Origin: Paracoccus benzoatiresistens
GTDB taxonomy: Bacteria; Pseudomonadota; Alphaproteobacteria; Rhodobacterales; Rhodobacteraceae
Assembly: GCF_026913015.1 (NCBI RefSeq)
Contig: NZ_JAPTYD010000006.1
Coordinates: 92,565-156,564, forward strand
Length of the DNA stretch: 64,000 bases
Direction of reading: 5' to 3'
Of the stretch, positions 20,883 to 29,780 are shown piece after piece (the first letter of the stretch is position 1; each line of letters begins with the position of its first letter). A model generated the notes under the pieces. It saw nothing but the letters and a program-made list of their open reading frames with translations, did no database searches and was not told the DNA's origin. The position numbers and the translations under genes are program-made.

Positions 20883-22738
20883 CAGAACGCCTGCCCCAGT
20901 CCAAGATACAGTTGCACGCCCTCGCCGGTGTCCCCCCCGGTAGGTCCTGCCACGTCGAAGCGCAGCGGCCCGATGGGCGTGTCGTACCTAACGCCGATCC
21001 CCGCGCCCGAGTGCCATTCGCTGGTTCCGTTCCAGCCATCTTCCGCCCAGACCTCGCCGTAATCGGCAAAGGCCACGACGCCGATCCTTTCCCGGACCTG
21101 CCAGCGGACCTCGGCCGACAGGTTTGCCACGCTCATCCCGCCGGTCTTGATCGGGCCGTTCGGGCCCTGGATCACCTCGACCCCCAGCGACTGATAGGGC
21201 TGGCCGCGCACGGTGCCGCCGCCGCCCGAGAAGAACAGGTAATTGCGCGGCGTGTTCTCGATGTCGCTGCCCAGAACGCTGCCGACGCGGGCGCGGCCCG
21301 CAAGCGTGAAGCGGTCCTCGGGCCCCAGGGAATAATAGGCGCGGCCTTCGCCCAGCACGCGGACACCGGAATCGGTGCCGTCGAAGCCCTTGAAGGGCGC
21401 GGCGTCGCCCTGCAGGTAATAGCCGCGCTTGGCATTGTTTTCATTGTCCCGCGCGTCCCACATCACGCTGGTCGGAAAGGCAAGGACCTGGAAGTCCGTC
21501 TCGCCCAGGTCGTCATAAACGCGCGAGAACTGGTACTGGACCGCCGTGTCGAAGGTGAAACGGTCGCTGAAGATGTGGTTGAAGCCAAGCCCGACCGTGC
21601 CGGTATCCTCGTCGTAATCCTCCTCGCGCTCGCGGCTGATGCTGGCCAGGACATAGGCCGTCGTGTCCGGCGTGACCGTCGCGGGGCGGTCGATGCGGAA
21701 GGTCACCTCCTCGTCCCGGCCGCTGGTGTCCGAGCCCATGTCGTCGATCTCGGCATCGATCCGCAGGCGCTCGCCCCCGCCCAGCAGGTTGCGGTGCATC
21801 CAGTAGGCCGAGACCATCGCGCCGTCCGTGGTCGAGATCTCGAAGCCCGCGCCGACGCGGCGGGGTTTCTGCTCGACCACGGTCAGGTTGATGTCCATGC
21901 TGCCATCAGGGTTAAGCGTTTCCGCCTCTTCCAGGGTGATGGCGGAAAAGACGCCCGACCGGCGCAGGCGCTTGCGCATATCCTCGACCTCCTCGGGGTC
22001 GAAGCGTGCGCCCTCGGGCAGGCCTGCGATCTTGGCCAGGCGGCGCGGGTTCATGCGGTCGTATCCGCGCATGTTCAGCCGCCCGAAGCGGACCGAAGGG
22101 CCGGGGGACAGGCCGATCTGGCTGTCCACGACATTGTTGATGTGGTCGGCGGTGATTTCCTGCCCCGCGACATTGGCCTTGGCATGGCCCACGTTGCGCC
22201 AGCCCTCGACCCCGGCGCGGGCGGCATTGCGGATCGTGCCGGTGCCCGCGGCCTCGCCCTGGCGGTATTCGTCGGGCAACTCGGTCCGGGGCGCCAGGGG
22301 CGCTATGGCCGCGCGGGAAAAGCGGAACTGCGGTCCGGTCTGGACGGCAACCACGACCTGCCGGACGGCGGGAGGCGCGTCCAGCGGCGCGATCTCGGCC
22401 GCCTCGACCCCGTCCAAGGTGATGTTGATGATCGCGGAATAATAGCCTTGGTCGTAAAGGTTCCCCAGGATGCGCGCGTAATCCGCCCGCGCCGCGGCCA
22501 GCACGTCCTGGCCGGTGGTCCGGCCTTCGGACAATGCGCCCGAGATCAGCGAGGCGTTGCGCAGCCTTTGTTCCAGGTCCTCGCCGCCCTGGACCTGGAA
22601 GAGCAGGGACACCGGGCCGTCGGTTTCATCCCGGCCGCCGAACAGGCCCGAGAAGGGGTTGGAGGATTGCGCCCAGACCGCTCCCCCAAAGCCCGCCACC
22701 GTCGAGGCGACCAGCACTGCCCGCAGATATGCCCGCAT
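20882..22738 (-). CDS. tamA: Outer-membrane assembly protein TamA (BamA/Omp85 family)
   Basis: A 618-residue Omp85-family protein. The signal peptide is residues 1-23 (cut after VWA). POTRA domains fill about 40-260, and a 16-strand beta-barrel domain fills about 270-618, with FSGGGGTVRGQPYQSLG at about 505-521 matching the conserved RGF/RGY loop region and GIGVRYDTPIGPLRFDVA near the end. It ends in F as typical for barrels (GQAF). It is coupled to tamB by a one-base overlap, the usual TamAB arrangement. Confidence 0.93.
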   Translation of the reverse strand: MRAYLRAVLVASTVAGFGGAVWAQSSNPFSGLFGGRDETDGPVSLLFQVQGGEDLEQRLRNASLISGALSEGRTTGQDVLAAARADYARILGNLYDQGYYSAIINITLDGVEAAEIAPLDAPPAVRQVVVAVQTGPQFRFSRAAIAPLAPRTELPDEYRQGEAAGTGTIRNAARAGVEGWRNVGHAKANVAGQEITADHINNVVDSQIGLSPGPSVRFGRLNMRGYDRMNPRRLAKIAGLPEGARFDPEEVEDMRKRLRRSGVFSAITLEEAETLNPDGSMDINLTVVEQKPRRVGAGFEISTTDGAMVSAYWMHRNLLGGGERLRIDAEIDDMGSDTSGRDEEVTFRIDRPATVTPDTTAYVLASISREREEDYDEDTGTVGLGFNHIFSDRFTFDTAVQYQFSRVYDDLGETDFQVLAFPTSVMWDARDNENNAKRGYYLQGDAAPFKGFDGTDSGVRVLGEGRAYYSLGPEDRFTLAGRARVGSVLGSDIENTPRNYLFFSGGGGTVRGQPYQSLGVEVIQGPNGPIKTGGMSVANLSAEVRWQVRERIGVVAFADYGEVWAEDGWNGTSEWHSGAGIGVRYDTPIGPLRFDVAGPTGGDTGEGVQLYLGLGQAF

Positions 22739-22855
22739 TTTTCCTGCCCGTATGGTTCTTGCTTTGAAACCATTTGAACAGGATCGCCGCCGCGAATCCA
22801 GCCTTTCATCGGCGGGAAGATCAGGCGCTGTTCACGTTTCCGTCCGCTGTTGCCG

Positions 22856-23782
22856 TCAGGACAGCGCGACCAGGCAGCCCTGCAGCGCCGCCATGTCGTC
22901 GCGGATCAGGAAGATCGGCGTGTTTTCAGGGATGTGGCGCATGAACGGTTCGGACAGGAAGCTGGCCTCGAAGCGGTCCATCCGGTCGGCAATGCTGCGG
23001 GCCACGCTGCCCGCCAGGAACAGCCCGTCCAGCGGCATGAAGCGCAGCGCCAGTTCGCGGCAGAGAAGGCCCACCAGATCGGTGAACAGGTCATAGGTCG
23101 CGTTGGCCGCCGGATCGCCCGCGTCTGACGCGGCGTCGATCTGTTCGCTGCGCACGGGCGGGGTTCCGGTCAACGCGGCGTGCAGGCGCGACAATCCGCG
23201 TCCGGCAAAGGCTTCCTCGGTCGAGATGAAGCCCGCCATCGCGTCGGGCCCGACCGCGTCCAGAAGGCGCTTGTGGATATTGGCCGGCAGGTGGGTGTGG
23301 CCTTCCTCGGCCTCCAAGGCGGCAATGGCGCCGCCGGGCAGGCTGCGCACGGCGCAGACGTTGAAGCCGGTGCCCAGGTTCACCACCAGCCCCTGACCGT
23401 TGCGCGCCCGGTCGGCAGGCGCGCTGCGCAGCAGCGCCAGCCCCTCGCCCCGCAGGGCCGGGGTGGCATAGCCAAGCGCGGTCAGGTCGTTGATCAGCCG
23501 GACCTGATCGGCATCCGTCAGGCGCGCCAGCCGGTTCTCGTCGAAGTCCCAGTTGCGGTTGGTCAGTTTCGCCCGCCCGCCGCTGACCGGGCCCGCCACG
23601 GCGACGCAGACGGCGCTGATGCGCGGCTGGTCCTGTTCCTGAAGGAACTGGCGGACCACATCGTCAAAGGTCGCATAGTCGTCGCCCCGGAACCGGGTCA
23701 CCGTTTGCGCGTCGATGCTGCCATTGCGCGCGATCGCCAGACGGGCGTTGGTGCCCCCCACATCGGCCAGAAGTATCGCCAT
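22856..23782 (-). CDS. glk: Glucokinase
   Basis: A 308-residue ASKHA-fold kinase that makes glucose 6-phosphate. The N-terminal phosphate loop LADVGGTNARLA is at 5-16, AGPVSGGRAKLTNRNWDF at about 67-84 forms the substrate region, and NLGTGFNVCAV and EAEEGHTHLP follow. Length fits the bacterial Glk family. It has its own upstream region and sits 117 bp before tamA; it may be co-transcribed with tamA, though the gap is long. Confidence 0.93.
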   Translation of the reverse strand: MAILLADVGGTNARLAIARNGSIDAQTVTRFRGDDYATFDDVVRQFLQEQDQPRISAVCVAVAGPVSGGRAKLTNRNWDFDENRLARLTDADQVRLINDLTALGYATPALRGEGLALLRSAPADRARNGQGLVVNLGTGFNVCAVRSLPGGAIAALEAEEGHTHLPANIHKRLLDAVGPDAMAGFISTEEAFAGRGLSRLHAALTGTPPVRSEQIDAASDAGDPAANATYDLFTDLVGLLCRELALRFMPLDGLFLAGSVARSIADRMDRFEASFLSEPFMRHIPENTPIFLIRDDMAALQGCLVALS

Positions 23783-23877
23783 TTCCGCCCTGCCCTTCCT
23801 GTCGCCTTAGTCCTTAGAGTCACGACAGAATTGCCCGCTTTCGGGGGGCAGCGCAACGCCGCGTCACAGGCAGAGTC

Positions 23878-23903
23878 GGAACCCGATCCTGTGATCACAC
23901 GTT
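23878..23903 (+). promoter_or_regulatory. Predicted EcfG promoter of the 143-residue secreted protein
   Basis: GGAAC at 23878-23882, 17 nt spacer, CGTT at 23900-23903. A start near 23910 would give a 30-nt leader to the ATG at 23940. Confidence 0.7.
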
Positions 23904-23939
23904 TTTCCTCCAGCAAACACTGGATGAAAGGCCGCAACC

Positions 23940-24371
23940 ATGACCCGCACCGCCGCTCGCATCGCCCGCCTTGGGATGGCTGGCAGCGTGTCGCTGCTGA
24001 TGGCCATGCCTGCCGTTTCCGCGACCCGCCCCGACCAGCCCGTGCAAGCCTGGCCCGCCATGTCAGGCGTGGATACCGCCACGCTGCTGGAGCAGGCCCA
24101 GGATCTGCCCACGTCCGACATGGCAGTCGGGGATCAGCCTTATTGCGCCGACGACGCCGAGATCCACCGCACCTTGAAGCACGACTTCAACGAAGCCCCC
24201 GTTCCCAGCGACGGTCATGCCGCGACCGAGCTTTGGGCCTCGCAGCAGATGGGCACCTGGACCCTGGTCGCGCCGCGCAAGGACGATACCAGCTGCATCA
24301 TCGCATCCGGCATCGGCTATGACACGGCCCGGGACGTGGATGTCTATTACCAGACGGTGGGCCTGCGCTAG
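23940..24371 (+). CDS. Small secreted protein of unknown function
   Basis: A 143-residue protein with a signal peptide (residues 1-28, cut after AVSA). The mature part has two cysteines, in PYCADD and TSCIIASGIGY, that could form a disulfide. The GTWTLVAPRKDDTSC segment resembles a recurring pattern in small Rhodobacterales exported proteins, but I know no function. A GAAAGG ribosome site precedes the ATG. An EcfG-type promoter 37 nt upstream suggests stress induction. It is convergent with, and overlaps by 4 nt, the end of the ABC transporter ATPase gene. Confidence 0.75.
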   Translation: MTRTAARIARLGMAGSVSLLMAMPAVSATRPDQPVQAWPAMSGVDTATLLEQAQDLPTSDMAVGDQPYCADDAEIHRTLKHDFNEAPVPSDGHAATELWASQQMGTWTLVAPRKDDTSCIIASGIGYDTARDVDVYYQTVGLR

Positions 24372-25108
24372 GTCACGCGGCGCAGAAAGGCGCGGGTGCG
24401 TTCGTCATGCGCATCCCCGAAGATCTGCGCGGGCGGCCCCTGTTCCACGATCCGCCCGCCTTCCATGAAGACGATCCGGTCGGCGATCTCTCGGGCGAAC
24501 TGCATCTCGTGCGTGACGATCAGCATGGTTTGCCGCCCGTCGGCGATGGAGCGGATCAGGTCCAGGACCTCGCCCACCCATTCCGGGTCAAGCGCGCTGG
24601 TCGGCTCGTCGAACAGCAGCAGGTCCGCGTCCAGTGCCATGGCCCGGCCGATGCCCACGCGCTGCTGCTGGCCTCCTGACAAGGCTGCGGGATAGCTGTC
24701 GCCGCGATCGGCTAGGCCGACCTGCGCCAGGATTTCGTCCGCCCGCTCCGTGGCCCGGGCCTTGTTCCAGCCGCGCACGGTGGTCAGCCCCTCCATGATG
24801 TTCTGCCGGGCGGTCTTGTTGGCAAACAGCGCATAGTTCTGGAACACGAAGCCCGTCCGCCGCCGCAGCGCCAGGATCTGCGCGCGCGAGGCATGGGCCG
24901 CATCGACCGACAGATCGCCCAGCGTGATGCGCCCGGCATCGGGACGGTCCAGCCAGTTGAGACAGCGCAGCAGCGTCGACTTGCCGGTCCCCGAAGGGCC
25001 GATGATCGCCACGCGTTCGCCCGGCTTCAGGCACAGGTCGATGCCCGACAGGACCGTGGTGGGGCCGAAGCGCTTGACCAGGCCTGCGATGTCGATTTCG
25101 CATTTCAT
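24368..25108 (-). CDS. Amino-acid ABC transporter ATP-binding protein
   Basis: A 246-residue ABC ATPase of the polar amino-acid class. Walker A GPSGTGKST is at 37-45, the Q-loop QNYALF at 90-95, signature LSGGQQQRVGIG from 143, Walker B LLLFDEP near 163-169, and the switch His in VTHEMQF. The start MKCEIDIAGL is chosen because its ATG overlaps the permease stop in ATGA; the same frame is open further upstream but lies inside the permease gene. It powers the adjacent permease and binding protein. Confidence 0.93.
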   Translation of the reverse strand: MKCEIDIAGLVKRFGPTTVLSGIDLCLKPGERVAIIGPSGTGKSTLLRCLNWLDRPDAGRITLGDLSVDAAHASRAQILALRRRTGFVFQNYALFANKTARQNIMEGLTTVRGWNKARATERADEILAQVGLADRGDSYPAALSGGQQQRVGIGRAMALDADLLLFDEPTSALDPEWVGEVLDLIRSIADGRQTMLIVTHEMQFAREIADRIVFMEGGRIVEQGPPAQIFGDAHDERTRAFLRRVT

Positions 25109-25779
25109 CGCGCCACCGCCTTTCCCAGATGACGTTCCATCCAGCGCTGCCCGACGGACAGCAGTTCGACCATGATCCAGTAGATCACCGCGACGACCAG
25201 GAAGGCTTCCAGATAAAGGAAGCTGCCCGCCGCTTCCTTCTGCGCGGCGCCCATCATCTCGGTTACGCCCAGGGTGAAGGCCAGCGAGGTGCTTTTGATC
25301 AGGTCGATGAAATAGTTCATCAGGGTCGGCGCCGCCACGCGCGAGGCCTGCGGCAGCACGATCCGGCGCAGAAGCTGGCCCTGCGTCATGCCGATGGATT
25401 GGGCCGCCTCCCACTGGCTGCGGTCCACGCCCAGGATCGCGCCGCGGATGCTTTCCGCCATATAGGCCGAGAAGTGCAGCGTCAGGCCGATCACCGCCGC
25501 CGTGATCCCGTCGATGCTGGTCATCGCCGGGAACAGTTGCGGCAGGCCGTAATAGAACAGGAACAGCTGCACCAGCAGCGGCGTGCCCCGAAAGAAGCTG
25601 ATGAACACCGCCACCACCTGGTCCGCGACCGGCACCCGCAGGACGCGCAGGATGGCAAGGAAGGCCGCCAGGACCAGCGCCGCCGCCATGGCGACAATCG
25701 CCATCCCCAAGGTCAGCGGGACATAGCCGAGGATGATCGGCACCAGGTCCCACATATAGGCAGTGTCGAGTCCCTTCAT
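25105..25779 (-). CDS. Amino-acid ABC transporter permease
   Basis: A 224-residue inner-membrane permease of the HisM/GlnP/YecS class with about five hydrophobic segments. The conserved EAA loop is EAAQSIGMTQGQLLRRIVLP near 143-162, and FFRGTPLLVQLF is the N-terminal family block. Only one permease gene is present, so the transporter probably uses a homodimer. Stop and start codons overlap by 4 nt with both neighbours. Confidence 0.93.
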   Translation of the reverse strand: MKGLDTAYMWDLVPIILGYVPLTLGMAIVAMAAALVLAAFLAILRVLRVPVADQVVAVFISFFRGTPLLVQLFLFYYGLPQLFPAMTSIDGITAAVIGLTLHFSAYMAESIRGAILGVDRSQWEAAQSIGMTQGQLLRRIVLPQASRVAAPTLMNYFIDLIKSTSLAFTLGVTEMMGAAQKEAAGSFLYLEAFLVVAVIYWIMVELLSVGQRWMERHLGKAVAR

Positions 25780-26540
25780 TCGGCGGCGTCAGCCAGGGGC
25801 TTCGTCACATCCGCATCCAGCCATTTCTGCGAAATCTCGGCCAGCTTGCCGTTTTCCTTCAACTGGGTGATCGCGGCATCGACCTTGTCGCGCATGGCCT
25901 TGCCTGCCTCGTCGTTGCGGAAGGGCAGGGCGTTGCGGATCTCGCTGAAGGGCTGGCCTGCAAGGGCCAGGGGCAGCGGGCTTTCCTTGACCAGTTGCGC
26001 CGACGACACGCGGTCCATGACAAAGGCATCGACCCGGCCCAGCGCGGTGTCCTGCCCGATGTTCGATTCATAGGTGCGGATGTCGATTTCCGACGCATAG
26101 GGCAAGGCGCGCAGCAGTTCCTCGAAGTTGGAGCCCAGGTTCACGGCGACCGACTTGCCCTTCAGGCTTTCGGGACCCGTGATCGTGCCTTCGTTGCCTT
26201 CCTTCACCACCACCTGCGCGCCGTCATAAACGTAAGGCTGAGTGAACGCGAATTTCGCCTCGCGTTCCGGGGTGATGGTGATCTGGTTCGCGACCGTATC
26301 GATCCGCCCGGTTTCAAGCGCGCCGATCAGGCCGGAAAAGGACATGGTGACGAATTGGATGTCGTCTCCGGTGATCTCGCCCACGGCGTTCATCAGGTCA
26401 ACCTCGAAGCCCTGCAATTCATCCGCGCGCGTGAAGGTGAAGGGGAAATAGCCGCCCGACATGCCGACGCGGATCGTTTCGGCCGCCGCGGGCAGGGCCG
26501 TCGTCAGGGCCAGGATGGCAGACAGGATGGTGCTGCGCAT
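25776..26540 (-). CDS. Amino-acid ABC transporter periplasmic binding protein
   Basis: A 254-residue family 3 solute-binding protein with a signal peptide (residues 1-20, cut at AAA-E). GGYFPFTF, LQGFEVDLMNAVG and DTVANQITITPER are the two-lobed binding-fold signatures. The single-permease, three-gene layout and the N-terminal pattern are closest to cystine or polar amino-acid systems such as FliY-YecS-YecC, but substrate is unproven. It is the first gene of the operon. A predicted EcfG promoter lies about 70 bp upstream. Confidence 0.9.
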   Translation of the reverse strand: MRSTILSAILALTTALPAAAETIRVGMSGGYFPFTFTRADELQGFEVDLMNAVGEITGDDIQFVTMSFSGLIGALETGRIDTVANQITITPEREAKFAFTQPYVYDGAQVVVKEGNEGTITGPESLKGKSVAVNLGSNFEELLRALPYASEIDIRTYESNIGQDTALGRVDAFVMDRVSSAQLVKESPLPLALAGQPFSEIRNALPFRNDEAGKAMRDKVDAAITQLKENGKLAEISQKWLDADVTKPLADAAE

Positions 26541-26608
26541 GAGGAAACTCCTTGATCTTCATGGCTTGGATGCGCCGTGCACCCGATCCGGGGCGGCAGA
26601 TGCTGGGA

Positions 26609-26633
26609 AACGACCAAGGCAGAACAATGTTCC
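26609..26633 (-). promoter_or_regulatory. Predicted EcfG promoter of the amino-acid ABC operon
   Basis: On the minus strand GGAAC (26633-26629), 16 nt spacer, CGTT (26612-26609). A start near 26602 would leave a leader of about 60 nt before the binding-protein ATG at 26540. Confidence 0.65.
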
Positions 26634-26731
26634 GCGCCGCACACGCCGCCATCACGCGATTGCTCCCTTGGCCTTCAGGGACCACTGTGCCACAAATCCC
26701 GCAAGCAACGATTTTCCGAAAGGTCTCAGCC

Positions 26732-28324
26732 ATGTTCCGCTTTGCTGCAACCTCGGCCCTGGCGCTTTGCATCGGTGCCGCGCCGGTCCTGGCCGACGTC
26801 ACCCCGGCCCAGGTCTGGGAAAACCTGCAGAAAACCTATGCCGGCTATGGCTATGAAGTCACCGGCAAGACCGAGGATGCGGGCGGCACGCTGACCGTCA
26901 CGGATGCCGTCTTCTCGACGAAGATCGAGGACGGCGCGACCACCATCACCATTCCGCAACTGACCTTCCAGGAAACCGGCGACGCCAGGGTCCGCATGTC
27001 GATCGGGGGCGACGTGGCGCTGGACAGCACCTTCATGGTGCCGGCCCCGACCGAGGAAGATGCAGCTGCAAAGGGGGCCGAGGGCACCGAGGCCGAGACG
27101 CCCCCCGCCGAGCCCGAGATGGTCGAGATGACCATGACCGGCACCGTCAAGGTTCCCGGCAACGAAACGGTCGTCTCGGGCACGCCCGAGGACATGCTGT
27201 ATGAATTCACCTATCCCTCGATCGCCTTTGACCTGACCATGCCGGTCGATCCGGAAAGCGGCGCGACAATGCCCGTGACCGGCTCTCTGACCGATGTCGC
27301 GGGCACGCAGCGCCATGCCACGGGCGAGGGGTCGGAAACCAGCTTCGACATCAAGGCCTCCGAGGCGACCATGCAGATCGCCGCCGACGCCCCCGCGGAT
27401 GCGGAGGGCACGGGGGGCAAGGTCAATCTGCAAGCCAGGCTGACGGGCCTTTCCAGCACCGGCGCCACCAGGACGCCGGCGCAAAGCTTCGATCTGGGCA
27501 CGCAATTGTCCGAGGCCCTGGCGGCGGGCCTGGATTTCCAGGGCAATTTCGGGTTCGAGACCGCAAAGGCCGATTTCGACTTTGCCGGCAAGGACGAGGC
27601 GGGCGCGGACCAGACGGGCCGCGGCACGGCAACGCTGGGGACGGGAAATGCCGCGCTGCAGATGTCGGAACAGGGCCTCGGCTACAAGGGCGAGGTCGCG
27701 AGGACCAATGTCGAGATGACGGTCAGCAGCCTGCCCTTCCCGATCAGCTATGCGACCGACCGCACCTTCTTCGACATGCTGATCCCGGTCAGCAAGGCGG
27801 AGGCCGCGCAGCCGTTCAAGTTCGCCTATGCGCTGGAAGGGCTGACCTTCGCCGAGGGCATCTGGAACCTGTTCGACCCGAACAAGCAACTGCCGCGCAA
27901 TCCTGCCAGCCTGTCCATCGACCTGTCGGGCGATGCGGTCGTGACGCAGAACCTGTTCGACCCGGCCGTGGCGCAGCCCGACGGGACGACCGCGCCTGAC
28001 GCGCCCTTCACCCCCCGGACGCTGACCGTCAACAAGGTGGCGCTGGACGCGGTCGGCGCCAAGGCCGACATCAGCGGCGCTCTGGAATTCGGCGACAACC
28101 CGAACGAGCCCGTGGGCAAGCTGAACGGCACCTTCGAGGGCGTGAACGGCCTTCTGGACAAGCTGGTCGCCATGGGCCTGGCCCCCGAGGAGCAGATGAT
28201 GGGGATGCGGATGATGCTGGCGATGTTCGCCAAGCCGGATGAAGCCAATCCCGACCGGCTGACCTCGGAGATCGAGTTCCGCGAGGGCGGCCAGATCTTC
28301 GCAAACGGCCAGCAGGTCAAGTAG
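26732..28324 (+). CDS. DUF2125 domain protein
   Basis: A 530-residue exported protein with a signal peptide (residues 1-20, cut at VLA-D). The mature start DVTPAQVWENLQKTYAGYGYEV and the repeated beta-strand character fit the DUF2125 family common in Rhodobacteraceae. Function is unknown; the protein looks like an AsmA-like or periplasmic beta-rich protein. An acidic, alanine/glutamate-rich low-complexity linker is near residues 108-130. AAAGG lies 9 nt before the chosen ATG; the frame is open 180 nt further upstream but without signal-peptide character. Confidence 0.82.
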   Translation: MFRFAATSALALCIGAAPVLADVTPAQVWENLQKTYAGYGYEVTGKTEDAGGTLTVTDAVFSTKIEDGATTITIPQLTFQETGDARVRMSIGGDVALDSTFMVPAPTEEDAAAKGAEGTEAETPPAEPEMVEMTMTGTVKVPGNETVVSGTPEDMLYEFTYPSIAFDLTMPVDPESGATMPVTGSLTDVAGTQRHATGEGSETSFDIKASEATMQIAADAPADAEGTGGKVNLQARLTGLSSTGATRTPAQSFDLGTQLSEALAAGLDFQGNFGFETAKADFDFAGKDEAGADQTGRGTATLGTGNAALQMSEQGLGYKGEVARTNVEMTVSSLPFPISYATDRTFFDMLIPVSKAEAAQPFKFAYALEGLTFAEGIWNLFDPNKQLPRNPASLSIDLSGDAVVTQNLFDPAVAQPDGTTAPDAPFTPRTLTVNKVALDAVGAKADISGALEFGDNPNEPVGKLNGTFEGVNGLLDKLVAMGLAPEEQMMGMRMMLAMFAKPDEANPDRLTSEIEFREGGQIFANGQQVK

Positions 28325-28345
28325 GACCCTGCGCCAAGGGCCTTG

Positions 28346-28372
28346 GGCCGGGGCATTCGTCCCGGCCTTTTT
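28346..28372 (+). terminator. Intrinsic terminator after the DUF2125 gene
   Basis: Stem ggccggg/cccggcc with a loop of 8 nt followed by TTTTT. Confidence 0.8.
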
Positions 28373-28430
28373 CGTTTGCGGGCCGCCCCGTTGCGCCGCA
28401 AAACAGGTGGACGAACGAAGGAGAAGCGCG

Positions 28431-29780
28431 ATGGCACCCGTGGATTTGCAGGCGCTGGCCGAATCGCTGGTCGATGCGGCGCGGCGGGCAGGGGCCGACC
28501 AGGCCGACGCCCTGGCGATGAGCGGCCAGTCCACCAGCATCGACATGCGGGGCGGCGTCCTTGAACATGCCGACCGGGCCGAAGGCGTGGAAATCGGGCT
28601 GCGCGTGCTGATCGGCGGGCGGCAGGCCAGCGTCTCGGCCTCGGACCACAGCCCGGCGACCATCGGGGAAATGGCCGAACGCGCCGTGGCCATGGCGCGC
28701 GAGGCGCCGGTCGATGACATGCTGGGCCTGGCCGATCCGGACCAGTTGGCCCGACAGCGTGATGCAGGCGGATTGCAGATCGCCGACGACCGGCCTGATC
28801 CCTCGCCCGATCACCTGCAGGACCTGGCGCTGCGGGCCGAGGCTGCGGCGCGCGACATGCCGGGCATTTCGCAGGTCGAATCCGCCAACGCGGCCTTCAG
28901 CCGCCGCTTCCTGTGGCTGGCGGCCTCGAACGGGTTTTCGGGCGGCTACGGGCGCACGACGCACGCGATTTCCACCGTCGCCATCACCGGCGAGGGTCTG
29001 GGGATGGAGCGGGACTATGCCGGGGAATCGCGGGTCTGGGCCGAGGATCTGCCCGCGCCCGAGGAGATCGGCCGCCTTGCCGCCGAACGCACCCTGGCGC
29101 GCGCCGGATCGCGGAAACCGCCGACGGGGGCCTTTCCCATCCTTTATGACCGACGCGTCGCCTCCTCGCTGATCGGGCACCTGCTCTCGGCGGTCAATGG
29201 CAGCGCGGTGGCGCGCGGCGCAAGCTGGCTGCGCAAGGATCTGGGCCAGCCGGTGCTGCCCGAAGGGTTCGACCTTCTCGAGGATCCGCTGCGCCCGCGC
29301 TATCCCTCGTCCCGCCCCTTCGATGCCGAAGGGCTGGCCACGCGGCCCCGCAAGATCGTGGACGGCGGCGTGCTGCAGGGCTGGACGCTGGATCTGGCCA
29401 CCGCGCGCAAGCTGGGGATGGACAGCACGGCCTCGGCCGCGCGGGGCATGTCCTCGGCCCCCTCGCCCACGAACAGCAACGTGATCCTGACACCGGGGAC
29501 GGCGACGCCCGACGATCTGATTGCGGAGATGGGAACGGGACTGGTCGTGACCTCGATGCTGGGCGCCTCGATCAACGGGACGACCGGGGATTATTCGCGC
29601 GGCGCGGCGGGCTTCTGGGTGGAAGGCGGCAGGATCGCCTGGCCGGTCAACGAATGCACCATCGCCGGAAATCTTCGTGACATGCTGATGACGCTGGTGG
29701 CCGCCAATGACGCCCTGCCTTGGCGCGCGGCCGAGGTTCCCAGCCTTCTGGTGCGGGGGATGACCGTTGCCGGCGCCTGA
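28431..29780 (+). CDS. pmbA: TldD/PmbA family protein (TldE-like)
   Basis: A 449-residue protein of the PmbA/TldE half of the TldD-TldE protease, which degrades unfolded peptides and matures some peptide antibiotics. It lacks the HExxxH zinc motif, as expected for the PmbA subunit. Family blocks include ALAMSGQSTSIDMRGG at 28-43, SAPSPTNSNVILTPG and GASINGTTGDYSRGAAGFWVE. The ATG at 28431 has a GGAG site 8 nt upstream and is preferred to 28407. No tldD is in the window. It overlaps the next gene by 14 nt. Confidence 0.9.
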   Translation: MAPVDLQALAESLVDAARRAGADQADALAMSGQSTSIDMRGGVLEHADRAEGVEIGLRVLIGGRQASVSASDHSPATIGEMAERAVAMAREAPVDDMLGLADPDQLARQRDAGGLQIADDRPDPSPDHLQDLALRAEAAARDMPGISQVESANAAFSRRFLWLAASNGFSGGYGRTTHAISTVAITGEGLGMERDYAGESRVWAEDLPAPEEIGRLAAERTLARAGSRKPPTGAFPILYDRRVASSLIGHLLSAVNGSAVARGASWLRKDLGQPVLPEGFDLLEDPLRPRYPSSRPFDAEGLATRPRKIVDGGVLQGWTLDLATARKLGMDSTASAARGMSSAPSPTNSNVILTPGTATPDDLIAEMGTGLVVTSMLGASINGTTGDYSRGAAGFWVEGGRIAWPVNECTIAGNLRDMLMTLVAANDALPWRAAEVPSLLVRGMTVAGA

